DNA of 64,000 bases from Luteolibacter arcticus (GCF_025950235.1 NZ_JAPDDT010000002.1:248001-312000); one strand, 5' to 3'. Counted from the stretch's first letter, positions 24,660 through 35,127 are shown. The notes: generated by a model from the sequence alone, not told the origin. Made by a program: numbers and translations.

Positions 24660-26906
24660 ATGCGTGCCAAGCTCCGCCACTGGGTGGAGCTCCACCCCCT
24701 CCTGTGGGCCGCGCTGCTCGCGGTCGCGGCGGTGGCGGTGGCCGATGGGCACGTGGTCGCCGGGGTAGGGATGGGCCTGCTGATCTTGGCGGCGATCCTG
24801 TCGGCCGGGCGGGTCCATATCGCGGTTGCGGCCATCGGTTTCGCGGTCTTGGCCGGCTGGCTTCACGGCCAGCGGGTGGTGCCGCAGAGGGCCGCGCAGC
24901 AATGGGTGGCGGATTCCGGCGGGGTGTCGGCCACCGCGACGGCGAGGGTGCTTGCCGAGCCGCGGGGAACCGGCGGCGGCTGGTCGGCACTGGTCCGGAT
25001 CGAGAGCGGCGGCCCGCCGGGGAAAGTGTCGTGGCTGGGGTTCGGCCCGGCGCCCGGGAAGGGCGCGAAGATCGAGGCACGCGGGCGTTTCCTGCCCTTT
25101 CCGACGAAAAGGAACCCGGGTGAATTTGACGTGGCGAGCTGGCTCCACCGTCAGGGAGCGTGGGGCACCTTCGAAGCGGGCGGCCTCGCCAAGCAGCTTG
25201 AACCTCCATCCGCCCTCGACCAAGCGGCCGGCAAGGCGCGGGCCTGGTTCCGCGAAGCGGTGACCGCCGGGCTGGACCCGCAGGGGCAGGAGGCGGCGGT
25301 GATCCGGGCGATGGTGCTGGGCGAGATGCCTCAGAACGAGGACGTGATGATCGAGGCGTATCGCCAGAGCGGGACGCTCCATGTCTTCTCGGTCAGCGGC
25401 ATGCACGTGGCCATGGTCGGCCTGATCGTCTGGTGGGTCCTGCAGCTCTGGGTCCCGCGGCGGGTGGCGGTATTCGTGATCATCGCGGCGATGCTCGGCT
25501 ATGTGTGGATCACCGGGATGAAACCTCCGTCCGTGCGTGCGCTCACGATGGCGACGGTGGTACTGGCTGCGTTCGTATTCCGACGACGCCCGGACCTGCT
25601 CAATGCGCTGGGCCTCGCCCTGCTGGCGGCGCTGCTGGCTGATGGGCACCTGCTTTTCCAAGTGGGCGTCCAGCTTTCCTTCGGGGTGGTGGCCGCCATC
25701 GGGATCGGCGCGGGGCTGACACGGCCGTATTTCGCCTTTTTGGTGAGAAAGGAGCCCTACCTGCCGAGGCAGCTCTACGGGCGCTGGCGGAAGGCGTGGC
25801 TGTGGTTTCGTCAAAAATGCGCGTCCGCGATGGGTGCGTCCACGGCTGCCAGCCTCGGCTCCTTGCCGCTGACCTTCTGGCATTTCGGGTTCGTCTCGTG
25901 GGTCTCGGCGCTGGCAAGTCCGCTGATCGGGCTGCCGGTGCTCGGGCTGATGATCCTGGCGCTGACTGCAACGGCACTGGCGCCCTTTCCCGCCGCCCAG
26001 CAGCAGGTCAATCGCCTGAACGGGCGCATGGCGTGGTGCTGCACCAAGCTTGCCACCTTCTTCGCCGCGATCCCCGCCGGGAATACCACTCGCCCGCGTG
26101 GCCGGCCGGCCGACGATTTCCTGATCGTCTATGACACCGGCTACGGCGGCGGGACGGCCTGCCTGCATGACGGGGAAACGTCGGTGCTCTTCGACACGGC
26201 CCACCGTCCGGGATTCCACCGGACGGTGCTGCCCTCGTTGCGGACCCTTGCGCTACGACCGCAAAGCATCGTGCTGAGCCATCCGGACGGCGGGCATCTC
26301 GGAGGCACGGTGGAGGCGCTCGATGCGTTCCCGGTGCGGCAAATCCTCCTGCCGGTCGAGCGGGCCCGCAGCACGGGCTTCCGCGACATCATGGCCGTTT
26401 CGCGGGACCGGGGAATTGCCACGTCGCTTGGTGCCAAGGGACAGCGATACACCATTTCTCCCGAAGCGTGGTTCGAGGTTCTTCATCAGCCCGACGCCCG
26501 CAATTGGAATGCCGTGGCAGACGAGCGGGTGATGGTCACGCGGCTTCACTGGCGCGGCTGGCGCGTCCTTTTCACCGCGGACGCCGGCCTGGCCACCGAA
26601 CGCGCGATGCTGGAAGCCGGCGGCGATCTCCAAGCAGACGTGATTGTGGCGGGGCGGCACGGGAATGATTCCTCGCTCGGGGATGACTTCCTCGCGGCGG
26701 TGCGGCCAAAAGCCATCATCGCCGGTCACGCGGATTTCCCGCCGGAAGAACGGATACCGGCCGATTGGGCGGCGGCCTGCGAGGAGCAGGGAATCCGGGT
26801 CTTTCACCAAGGCCAGACCGGCGCGGTTACATTGGTCGTGGAGGAAGACGGCGCGCTGGTGATCCGCGGATTTCTGGATGGCTCCGAGCTGAGGCTACGC
26901 CGGTGA
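24660..26906 (+). CDS. comEC: ComEC/Rec2-family DNA uptake channel protein
   Basis: 748 aa from ATG 24660; a TTG at 24648 would add four residues and overlap the TPR gene. The order is typical: several N-terminal membrane segments, a DUF4131-like domain (GRFLPFPTKRNPGEFDVASW), the competence domain with GTLHVFSVSGMHVAMVGLIV, more membrane segments, and a C-terminal metallo-beta-lactamase-like domain. In that last domain the usual DVGQGDA is DTGYGGG and the usual SHxDxDHxGG is SHPDGGHLGG, so a metal-ligand Asp is missing. The channel role in moving single-stranded DNA inward is likely conserved; the nuclease-like domain may be inactive. It overlaps trmB convergently by 12 bp. Confidence 0.87.
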   Translation: MRAKLRHWVELHPLLWAALLAVAAVAVADGHVVAGVGMGLLILAAILSAGRVHIAVAAIGFAVLAGWLHGQRVVPQRAAQQWVADSGGVSATATARVLAEPRGTGGGWSALVRIESGGPPGKVSWLGFGPAPGKGAKIEARGRFLPFPTKRNPGEFDVASWLHRQGAWGTFEAGGLAKQLEPPSALDQAAGKARAWFREAVTAGLDPQGQEAAVIRAMVLGEMPQNEDVMIEAYRQSGTLHVFSVSGMHVAMVGLIVWWVLQLWVPRRVAVFVIIAAMLGYVWITGMKPPSVRALTMATVVLAAFVFRRRPDLLNALGLALLAALLADGHLLFQVGVQLSFGVVAAIGIGAGLTRPYFAFLVRKEPYLPRQLYGRWRKAWLWFRQKCASAMGASTAASLGSLPLTFWHFGFVSWVSALASPLIGLPVLGLMILALTATALAPFPAAQQQVNRLNGRMAWCCTKLATFFAAIPAGNTTRPRGRPADDFLIVYDTGYGGGTACLHDGETSVLFDTAHRPGFHRTVLPSLRTLALRPQSIVLSHPDGGHLGGTVEALDAFPVRQILLPVERARSTGFRDIMAVSRDRGIATSLGAKGQRYTISPEAWFEVLHQPDARNWNAVADERVMVTRLHWRGWRVLFTADAGLATERAMLEAGGDLQADVIVAGRHGNDSSLGDDFLAAVRPKAIIAGHADFPPEERIPADWAAACEEQGIRVFHQGQTGAVTLVVEEDGALVIRGFLDGSELRLRR

Positions 26907-27515
26907 TTTCCGCAGCCACAGCCCTTGCAGAGTCTTGCCCTCGCTCTCCCACAGGAGCTGGAAGTCGGTCTTGGGGTAAAAGAACGCGTCCTCCGGCCAA
27001 TCGAGCCGCTCGAACTTGCCGAACGCCGCGACCTTTCCCTCGACCCACTCGAAATATTCGGGGTGGTCGGTCTTGAAGAGAAATTCGCCGCCGGGTTCGA
27101 GCAGGTCCCAGATCGCTTGCAGGAATTCCTCCTGAATGAGCCGCCGCCGGTGGTGGCGCAGCTTCGGCCACGGGTCCGGGCACAGCAGGTGCAGGCGGGA
27201 AACCGACTCGCGCGGCAGCAGCCACTCCGCGGTGTAGCGGCTCTCCAGGCGCAGCACCCGGGCATTCGTCAGGCCGAGCTTGCCGATGCGCTTGCAGACC
27301 TTCCGGACGCGGCCGAGCAGGCGTTCCACGCCGATGAAGTCGCGCTCCGGATAGCGGGCGGCCATTTCCAACAGGAACTTCCCGTCGCCGCAGCCGAGGT
27401 CGATTTCCAGCGGCCGTCCCTCGCGGACGAGCTCGTGCTTCTCCAGCCGCCGGAAATAATCGGCGGGCACGAATTCCTGGGGATCGGGGACGCGGTCAGG
27501 GCGCTGTGCTTCCAT
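26895..27515 (-). CDS. trmB: tRNA (guanine-N7-)-methyltransferase
   Basis: 206 aa from ATG 27515. TrmB motifs are clear: EIDLGCGDGKFLLEMAARYP (SAM binding), DFIGVERL, LHLLCPDPWPKLRHHRRRL and FKTDHPEYFEWV. It methylates G46 in the variable loop of tRNAs. The frame is open upstream to 27629, but those residues are not family-like and ATG 27515 gives the normal length. Its 3' end overlaps the convergent comEC gene by 12 bp. Confidence 0.92.
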   Translation of the reverse strand: MEAQRPDRVPDPQEFVPADYFRRLEKHELVREGRPLEIDLGCGDGKFLLEMAARYPERDFIGVERLLGRVRKVCKRIGKLGLTNARVLRLESRYTAEWLLPRESVSRLHLLCPDPWPKLRHHRRRLIQEEFLQAIWDLLEPGGEFLFKTDHPEYFEWVEGKVAAFGKFERLDWPEDAFFYPKTDFQLLWESEGKTLQGLWLRKSPA

Positions 27516-27704
27516 CGCACCGCGTTTCCAGACCGTACGAGCAAGTCTTTCAAGGCTTTCTTGGAACTTGGAACTTCTTACTCGGCACTTCAGGCTTCCG
27601 GGTTCCCGCTTGACGCTGTTTCCACCCATTCCCTAGCCTCCGCAACCGTGGCGCTGGCACCAATGCCGCCCGGGTCTCCTCAACCTAACCGCTTTCACAC
27701 CGCC

Positions 27705-28172
27705 GTGGACCTCAAGGAAATCCGCAAGATCGTCGAACTCATGAACGAGCACGGGCTCACCCTCTTCGACATGTCGAAGGAGGGCTTCCATCTGAAGCTC
27801 CGCAAGGGCCAGGATCTCGAGTCGCTACGCGGACTCCTCGGCAGCCTGCCCATGGCCGCCCCCGGATATGCTCTTCCCCCCGCCGCCGCGGGTCCGGCCG
27901 CCGCAGCCTCCGCCCCGGCCGCCGCGCCTAAGGAAGATGGCACCGCCATCACTTCCCCGATGGTCGGCACGTTCTACCGCAAACCCGATCCGGAGTCGCC
28001 GGCTTTCGTCAGTGTCGGCGATGTCGTCAGCGAAGGCCAGACGCTCTGCATCATCGAGGCGATGAAGGTCATGAACGAGATCAAGGCGGAGAAGTCCGGC
28101 ACCATCACTGCGGTGCTAGTGGACGACTCCACGCCGGTCCAGTACGGCGACGTCCTCTTCCGCATCAAATGA
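27705..28172 (+). CDS. accB: Biotin carboxyl carrier protein of acetyl-CoA carboxylase
   Basis: 155 aa from GTG 27705, which gives the usual N-terminus (DLKEIRKIVELMNEHGLTLF). ATG 27663 would add 14 residues and is an alternative. A proline/alanine-rich linker (about residues 50-75) leads to the biotinyl domain ending in EAMKVMNEIKAEKSG, whose lysine in AMKVM is the biotinylation site. It is followed 89 bp later by accC. Together they form the biotin carboxylase half of acetyl-CoA carboxylase, the first step of fatty acid synthesis. Confidence 0.92.
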   Translation: MDLKEIRKIVELMNEHGLTLFDMSKEGFHLKLRKGQDLESLRGLLGSLPMAAPGYALPPAAAGPAAAASAPAAAPKEDGTAITSPMVGTFYRKPDPESPAFVSVGDVVSEGQTLCIIEAMKVMNEIKAEKSGTITAVLVDDSTPVQYGDVLFRIK

Positions 28173-28261
28173 GTTGAGTGTCTTTGGTTGAGAGCCGAGA
28201 GCCCCGCTCCGGGCTTCCCGCCGCTCTCAACTCTCAACAACCCACCTTCAACTGATCCTTC

Positions 28262-29614
<1,353 letters not shown>

Positions 29615-29727
29615 TGCCATTTCCATGAAACGATCGAAGCGCGGGCCCGTCCTGCTTCCGGGATGGCCAATCAGATTTCATTCGCGGGCGGCTTGACCGG
29701 GTGGCAAGTGTCTTTCATTCCTCTAGT

Positions 29728-30300
29728 ATGAAAAGAATCTGGCTCGTGGGGATACTGGCTCTGCTTTCAGTCGCATGCCAGCGCGAGGAGGAGGCCAGCT
29801 CGGGAGCTTCCTCCAAGAAGAAGCCCGGCCAGTCCGGTGGGGGAACGAGTGAGATGCCACCCGGAACGAGGTCGGCGAAAGCCACCAACCGTGGCGAATC
29901 AAAAAAGCCCATTCCAACTGCGGAAGCCGTGCCGGATCAGCCGGGCTTCGTGAAAAGCCCTTACAATGGCGAAATCGTTGACGTGACTGGCGTTCCCGCC
30001 GGAACCGTGGTCGACGACCCGGGTTATCCGGCCGAGGAAGAAAAGCAATTTCGCGTGCCGAAGATGGCAGAGGCGGGGGAGGACGAGATTCTACCTCCTC
30101 CCGATATCGAGGCGGCCAAAGCCGAAGCGCGCACGGCGAAGGTCGTGCCAGGCAAGCCGGGTTTCATCGTCTGTCCTTGGGACCAAAGCGAGTTCGATGC
30201 CTCCGGCTTCGAAGCTGGCGCGGTCATCATGGATCCCAGCTCCACGCCAGAGACCCCTCGCTTTCTCACGGTGCCAGATGATCACATCCAACCCGAATAG
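29728..30300 (+). CDS. Lipoprotein with an internal duplication
   Basis: 190 aa from ATG 29728, which starts a lipoprotein signal with lipobox LSVAC (Cys17). After a low-complexity Ser/Lys-rich linker, two copies of a roughly 45-residue module follow. The first has QPGFVKSPYNGEIVDVTG and ends FRVP; the second has KPGFIVCPWDQSEFDASG and ends FLTVP. Both contain a [DG]xxAGxVxxDP-type core. The module recurs in exported proteins of Verrucomicrobiota but I know no function. The second copy has a Cys where the first has Ser. The gene stands alone between accC and thiE. Confidence 0.6.
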   Translation: MKRIWLVGILALLSVACQREEEASSGASSKKKPGQSGGGTSEMPPGTRSAKATNRGESKKPIPTAEAVPDQPGFVKSPYNGEIVDVTGVPAGTVVDDPGYPAEEEKQFRVPKMAEAGEDEILPPPDIEAAKAEARTAKVVPGKPGFIVCPWDQSEFDASGFEAGAVIMDPSSTPETPRFLTVPDDHIQPE

Positions 30301-30400
30301 CGGGACTGGCTCCCCCTTTCCGGCACGGTAAACTGCAACGTTCTCTTCCGCTCTCACTGGACACCTGCGAGCCGTTCCGGCAGTGGAGGCTCCGCAGCTC

Positions 30401-31030
30401 ATGAAACTCGTCGGCCAGTTCTACGCGATCCTCGATCTCGGGTACGTTGCCGCGGCCGCTGCCGAAGCGGTCTCGCGCGCACTTCTCGCCGGTGGTGCGG
30501 ATTTGCTTCAGCTCCGTGCCAAGGGTCATCCCTCCGTGGAGATCGAGCGACTTGCCCGCCGCCTGCTGCCGCTCTGCCGCGATGCCGCGGTGCCCTTCAT
30601 CGTCAATGACCACCCCGAGATCGCAATGGCGGTCGGCGCGGATGGCATCCACATCGGTCAAGACGATGGCAGCCTCGCAGCGGTTCGTGAGATCGTCGGC
30701 CCCGGCATGCTGGTAGGTCGCTCAACCCACTCGCCCGACCAAGCCCGCGCTGCCTTGGCGGAAGGCTTCGACTACATTGGCTTCGGCCCGCTTTTTCCAA
30801 CGCCCACCAAGCTTGGCCGCCCGGGCATCGGCCTTAATAACATCGCTGCGGTCCAAGCGGAAGTCGGCTCGCGGATCCCGGTCTTCTGCATCGGCGGGAT
30901 CAAGCGCGAAAATCTCCCAGAAGTCCTCGCCGCCGGCGCTCGGAACGTTGTCATCGTTTCCGACCTCCTCACCGCTGAGGATGTCGCCGAGGCTGCGCGC
31001 GGCGTAAAATCGGCGCTCGCGGGTTGCTGA
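30401..31030 (+). CDS. thiE: Thiamine phosphate synthase
   Basis: 209 aa from ATG 30401 (GTG 30383 is an alternative adding six residues). ThiE features are LLQLRAKG, FIVNDHPEIAMAVGADGIHI, GRSTHSPDQARAA, GFGPLFPTPTK and FCIGGI. It couples the thiazole and pyrimidine moieties to thiamine phosphate. No TPP-riboswitch-like structure was seen upstream and no other thi gene is adjacent. The PfkB-family kinase gene follows 52 bp later on the same strand. Confidence 0.88.
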   Translation: MKLVGQFYAILDLGYVAAAAAEAVSRALLAGGADLLQLRAKGHPSVEIERLARRLLPLCRDAAVPFIVNDHPEIAMAVGADGIHIGQDDGSLAAVREIVGPGMLVGRSTHSPDQARAALAEGFDYIGFGPLFPTPTKLGRPGIGLNNIAAVQAEVGSRIPVFCIGGIKRENLPEVLAAGARNVVIVSDLLTAEDVAEAARGVKSALAGC

Positions 31031-31082
31031 AAGGCTGCTCTTGGCACTTGGCACGTTTCGCCCGGACCTTCAGCTTCCGCGC

Positions 31083-32018
31083 ATGTCCAGCCCGCTCCCC
31101 ATCGTCGTCGGAGGAACTATCGCCATCGACAACGTCAAGACGCCCTTCGCCGACGAAACCAATCTCCTCGGAGGCTCCGCTGCCTATGCCGCCCTGGCCG
31201 CCTCGTTTTCCGGCGTGCCGGTCCATCTCATCGGCATCGTCGGCAAAGATTTCCCGGCCCCGCACCTCGCCATGCTTGAAGGCCGCGGCATCTCCCTTGA
31301 TGGCGTCGAGCGTTCGACCGGCGACTCCTTCACCTGGTCCGGCGAGTACTTCAACAACATGAACGAGCGCACGACCCACCGCGTCGGCCTCAATGTGCTT
31401 GAGAGCTGGCAGGTCAAGGTGCCGGCCAGCGCCGCTTCCGCCGCCTTCGTCGTGCTCGCGAACATGTCGCCGGACAACCAGCTCCAGATGCTGGCCCAGT
31501 GCCAAGCCACCGAGCGCTTTGTCATCGCCGATACCATGGACCTGTGGATCGAGATCGCCAACGAGCGCCTCCACGACGTTCTCAAGCAGCTCGACCTCTT
31601 TGTCATCAATGACAGCGAGGCCCGCGAGTTCACCCGCACCACCAATCTCCTCCAAGCCGGCCGCCAGCTCCTCGCCAAGGGCCCGCGCCACGTCGTCATC
31701 AAGCTCGGCGAATTCGGCGCCATGCTCTTCTCGGCGAATGGTGGCGAATTGCAATTTTTCCGCAGCCACGCCTACCCCATCGAAGAACTCGCCGATCCCA
31801 CCGGAGCGGGCGACAGCTTCCTCGGCGCGCTGGCCGGCTACTTGGCTGCAAAGGGCTCCGCGGACCCGGATTTCAATAGCTTGCGGCAGGCCGTCGTCCA
31901 CGGCTCGGTGGTCGCCTCCTTCACCTGCGAGTCCTTCTCGACTCGCCGTTTGGAAGAGCTGGATGCCACCGGTCTTCAAACGCGTTTGAACCACTTCCGA
32001 GCCATCACCGTTTGGTGA
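31083..32018 (+). CDS. PfkB-family carbohydrate kinase
   Basis: 311 aa from ATG 31083. The N-terminal glycine motif LLGGSAAYAAL and the C-terminal PfkB signature DPTGAGDSFLGALAGYL (catalytic Asp in GAGD) are present. VINDSEAREF and HVVIKLGEFGAML are typical of ribokinase-like sugar or nucleoside kinases. The exact sugar cannot be assigned. Related verrucomicrobial proteins are annotated as sugar kinases. The location after thiE might tempt a ThiM/ThiD role, but the motifs do not support that. Confidence 0.8.
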   Translation: MSSPLPIVVGGTIAIDNVKTPFADETNLLGGSAAYAALAASFSGVPVHLIGIVGKDFPAPHLAMLEGRGISLDGVERSTGDSFTWSGEYFNNMNERTTHRVGLNVLESWQVKVPASAASAAFVVLANMSPDNQLQMLAQCQATERFVIADTMDLWIEIANERLHDVLKQLDLFVINDSEAREFTRTTNLLQAGRQLLAKGPRHVVIKLGEFGAMLFSANGGELQFFRSHAYPIEELADPTGAGDSFLGALAGYLAAKGSADPDFNSLRQAVVHGSVVASFTCESFSTRRLEELDATGLQTRLNHFRAITVW

Positions 32019-32460
32019 GGATCACGCCCTCGGCGAGGGCCCGAATCGGTTCAAACTACCCCTTCGCGGATTCCATCTCCGCTGTCCCTCAAAAGCGGGA
32101 CAGCGGAAAAATGGACGGGGCACTTTTAGAGCGGAAAAACACCATTTTTCGCCAAGTGCGCGCCGAATTTGAAAAAACTCTTAGCCACTCGACCGCTGAT
32201 TTTTGCGTCGACGCGCATTTTGTGAGCCAGATCGGAATCGGACCGCCCAGGACGCGGCTGAAAATGCAATGTAAGTCTTTGAAAATAAAAGGGCGGATGG
32301 GAAACCAAAAACTTTCTTGCTTAGCCCCCAAGAATCGTCGTCAATGCAGTTAATGAAGAAAATTTCGCTGGGCAACCATGTCTCATGACGAACGCGTCAC
32401 GTTTCCCCTCCGCTTTTTTCCTCGACGAAACCCCAAACCAGACCTAAACCCACACTCGTC
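32019..32460. other. AT-richer leader region with a palindrome
   Basis: 442 bp without a credible gene. It contains a perfect 10-bp inverted repeat, CCGCTGTCCC (32079-32088) and GGGACAGCGG (32097-32106), with an 8-nt loop and no T-tract. The remainder is AT-rich with runs of A and T and marks the left edge of the AT-richer block. It presumably carries the promoter of the TIGR02597 gene, but no convincing -35/-10 pair was fixed. Confidence 0.5.
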
Positions 32461-33531
32461 ATGAAACCAATCATTCCCTTTGCGCTTCTCGGGGCGCTTC
32501 TTGCTGTCGGGGCAGTGAAAGCTGCCGAAACCACTCCAGTGGGCTACACCGTTACGACTTGCCCTTCCAACTCGGACACGATCGTTGGACTTCCGCTGCG
32601 CGTTTCCGCTGCGGCCGCTGGTGCGCTGACCGCTGCTCCTAGCAGCACGACCGGCACTCCGGATCTTACTTCCAGCACCGCCGCTTTTCCGGCTGTCGCC
32701 AACACCCACTATGTCAAGTTCAAGTCGGGTGCGAGCGATGGTAAGTGGTATCCGATCACCGCAAATACCGCGACAACGCTGACGATCAATCTCAATGGCG
32801 ACACGCTGGGTGCTGTCTCCGGCGACACCTTCGAGGTGATCAAGTTCTGGACGCTTTCGGAACTCTTCAATCCCGCCACGGCGACCTCCGATCCGCTGAC
32901 CACTCCGCACGCGATCGTCGCTTCGACCAGCCAGCTGGCCGCCGGCCGCCGCACCGAAGTGCTCCTCCCGAACCTCACCGGGGTTGGCATTAACTTGGCA
33001 GCGTCGACGACCTATTACATCAACGCTGGCATTTGGAAGAAGGCTGGTTCCGGTGCCACCGACTTCGGTGCCGACCAGCTCTGGCCTGATTCGTACTTCA
33101 TCATCCGTAACCCCACCGCGGTGGCTTCTCCGACCACTTATACGATCGTGGGCGAAGTGGAACCGAACAAGTTCGGGATCGCCTTGAGCGTCGATCCGGT
33201 CAGCAAGCAGGACAACTTCATTGCCTTGCCGCGTCCGATTGACATCGCTCTCAACGATCTCGGCCTTGCTAATACTGCGGCCTTCGTCGACTCCACCAGC
33301 CAGCTGGCGGCCGGTCGTCGCGATGAGCTTCTTGTGTTCGACAATGCCCTGGCTGCTCGTAACAAGGCGGCTTCCGCCACCTACTACCGTAACGCCGGAA
33401 TTTGGAAGAAGGCTGGTGGCGGTGCCACGGATTTTGGCACCGACAAGATCCCGGGTGGTTTTGGATTCATCATCCGTAAGTTCCCATCAGCAGGCGGAAC
33501 AGTGTTCTGGAGCAACGCCCCAACCTACTAA
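32461..33531 (+). CDS. Secreted TIGR02597-family protein
   Basis: 356 aa with signal peptide (PFALLGALLAVGAVKAA). The mature part matches the verrucomicrobial TIGR02597 family: it starts TPVGYTVTTCPSNSDTIVG, and contains two related STSQLAAGRR segments and two YYxNAGIWKKAG segments, indicating an internal two-fold repeat. Function is unknown. It heads a run of four PEP-CTERM paralogs on the same strand, 37 bp before the first, so they may share regulation. Base composition is lower in GC than the flanking housekeeping genes. Confidence 0.75.
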   Translation: MKPIIPFALLGALLAVGAVKAAETTPVGYTVTTCPSNSDTIVGLPLRVSAAAAGALTAAPSSTTGTPDLTSSTAAFPAVANTHYVKFKSGASDGKWYPITANTATTLTINLNGDTLGAVSGDTFEVIKFWTLSELFNPATATSDPLTTPHAIVASTSQLAAGRRTEVLLPNLTGVGINLAASTTYYINAGIWKKAGSGATDFGADQLWPDSYFIIRNPTAVASPTTYTIVGEVEPNKFGIALSVDPVSKQDNFIALPRPIDIALNDLGLANTAAFVDSTSQLAAGRRDELLVFDNALAARNKAASATYYRNAGIWKKAGGGATDFGTDKIPGGFGFIIRKFPSAGGTVFWSNAPTY

Positions 33532-33568
33532 ATCGACTGACGTAACTAATAGAATCTCCCATTAAGAT

Positions 33569-34216
33569 ATGAAATCGAAATTACTGCTTGCTGCGCTAGC
33601 GGCGTCACTCATCGGTAGCGCTGAAGCTACGATTGTCCTTAATACGCAATTCGGAACCGCCTTCAACTCGGGTGGCGCTCCTGTCGCGGCGGGAACCCTC
33701 TATGCGCTTGTCATCGACACCGATAACAATAGCACTTTCGCCGGCGGTTTTGGCGTGAATACTACCCTCGGAGCTGTGGGAGCGAATTCGGTATTCACCA
33801 CTGGTCAACAGCTTACCTTGGGCCAAACCTTGGGTGGCGACACCATCTTTCATCTCGGCGCATTCGACGGTGCCGGTGAAGGTATTACGGCTGAAGTCCT
33901 CTCATTGACCCTTGGCGTCAATGGCGTCCTTAACGGTCGCAGCTTCGCGATCTACTGGTTCCCGGGCGCGACGCTCGCTAATCGGACGGTTGGCACGCAA
34001 GTGGGTGGTATGAATTCCAACTTGCCAGCCGATGGCGGTCTGGACCCGATGATTATGCCTGCTGACGGTGCTACGGTGAACATCGGAGCCGCTACCGCTG
34101 ATGGCAGTGGCACTCAGCCGAATATCCGTTTCACCGCTGTCGATTTGGTTCCTGAGCCTTCGGCGGCTCTTTTGGGCCTTCTCGGTGCTGTCGGTTTGAT
34201 CCGTCGCCGCCGCTAA
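33569..34216 (+). CDS. PEP-CTERM protein, tandem paralog 1
   Basis: 215 aa. Signal peptide KSKLLLAALAASLIGSAEA, then TIVLNTQFGTAFNSGG, GTLYALVIDTDNN, GDTIFHLGAFDGAGEGI, FAIYWFPGATL, and the tail VPEPSAALLGLLGAVGLIRRRR. This is the most divergent of four tandem copies: VLNTQF for TLNTQF, HLGAF for YLGAF, and it lacks the SANSATIG segment. An intrinsic terminator follows at 34241. It is presumably exported and processed by an exosortase. Function unknown. Confidence 0.85.
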   Translation: MKSKLLLAALAASLIGSAEATIVLNTQFGTAFNSGGAPVAAGTLYALVIDTDNNSTFAGGFGVNTTLGAVGANSVFTTGQQLTLGQTLGGDTIFHLGAFDGAGEGITAEVLSLTLGVNGVLNGRSFAIYWFPGATLANRTVGTQVGGMNSNLPADGGLDPMIMPADGATVNIGAATADGSGTQPNIRFTAVDLVPEPSAALLGLLGAVGLIRRRR

Positions 34217-34240
34217 AGCACGGAAACAAAAGTTTGTTGA

Positions 34241-34278
34241 TAAAAGGTGGGATGCCCAGCGGCATCCCACCTTTTTCT
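34241..34278 (+). terminator. Intrinsic terminator after PEP-CTERM paralog 1
   Basis: A perfect 13-bp stem AAGGTGGGATGCC / GGCATCCCACCTT with loop CAGC is followed by a T-rich run. It lies 24 bp after the stop codon and separates the first paralog from the other three. Confidence 0.9.
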
Positions 34279-34470
34279 TTTTATAGAATGTAGTTGTTTC
34301 CCAAGAAACAATCCCCTCTTGGATCTATTGCTGGGTTGGCGAACCCCGCTCGGCAGCGGGTACTCCCGCGTCCTAGCATTTTGCCATCTTTTGTCTTAGC
34401 CGCCCAGTTCGAGCCCGTCCGTTGCATCGCTAAAGTATTCATAGCCATATATAACTAAAAATCTAAAAAT

Positions 34471-35127
34471 ATTAAATCGAAATTACTAGTTGCCGTTGTG
34501 GCGGCATCCCTCGTCGGCGGCGCTGAAGCTACCATCACCCTTAACACTCAATTCGGCACGGCCTTCGACTCTTCCGGACAGCCTGTCCCGGCAGGCACGC
34601 TTTACGCGCTCGTGATCGACACCAATCTCAGTGATACGTTTGCTGGTGGTTTCGGCCTTCAAGAAAGCCTTGGGAAACCGGGAGCGGATGCCGTGTTCAC
34701 TCCTGGCCAAACCATCTCGCTCGGCGGGAATCTATCGGGAGATACCATCTTCTATCTGGGCGCATTCGATGGTGCAGCCGAGGGGATCACTGCCGAAACG
34801 ATCCAATTGACCGTGGGTGTTAATGGCGTTGCTACAATTCGCAACTTCGCGATCTACTGGTTCCCGGGTGCGACGCTTTCCAGCGCCAATAGCGCCACGA
34901 TCGGAACTCAAGTGGGTGGCATGCACGCTTTTAGCGAGCTAGGCACTGGTTTGGAGTCGATGACAATCCCTTCGGATGGTTCACTTGTTAATATTGGAGC
35001 TGCCACCCTTGCGGGAGGTGGAACTACTCCTCCATCTCGATTCACCGCGGTGGATCTGGTTCCGGAGCCTTCTACCGCTTTCTTAGGCATTCTCGGTGTC
35101 TTTGGCCTGCTCCGTCGCCGCCGTTGA
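34471..35127 (+). CDS. PEP-CTERM protein, tandem paralog 2, with an ATT at the start position
   Basis: 218 aa if translation begins at ATT 34471. The sequence there, ATTAAATCGAAATTAC, is the exact counterpart of ATGAAATCGAAATTAC in the sister genes, so the normal start codon has changed from ATG to ATT. An in-frame TAA at 34456 excludes any upstream start. The next possible start, GTG 34498, would remove most of the signal peptide. The rest is intact: TLNTQFGTAFDSSG, GDTIFYLGAFDGAAEGI, SSANSATIGTQVGG and VPEPSTAFLGILGVFGLLRRRR. It may use ATT as a rare weak start, or be newly silenced. Confidence 0.7.
   Translation: MKSKLLVAVVAASLVGGAEATITLNTQFGTAFDSSGQPVPAGTLYALVIDTNLSDTFAGGFGLQESLGKPGADAVFTPGQTISLGGNLSGDTIFYLGAFDGAAEGITAETIQLTVGVNGVATIRNFAIYWFPGATLSSANSATIGTQVGGMHAFSELGTGLESMTIPSDGSLVNIGAATLAGGGTTPPSRFTAVDLVPEPSTAFLGILGVFGLLRRRR

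Noticed and set aside
30301-30400. TPP riboswitch upstream of thiE
   Set aside because: The conserved CUGAGA and related elements of the TPP aptamer are not present in the short leader.
32012-32353. 113-codon open frame after the PfkB kinase gene
   Set aside because: It overlaps the kinase end, has no signal peptide or domain, and its composition follows the AT-rich intergenic DNA.
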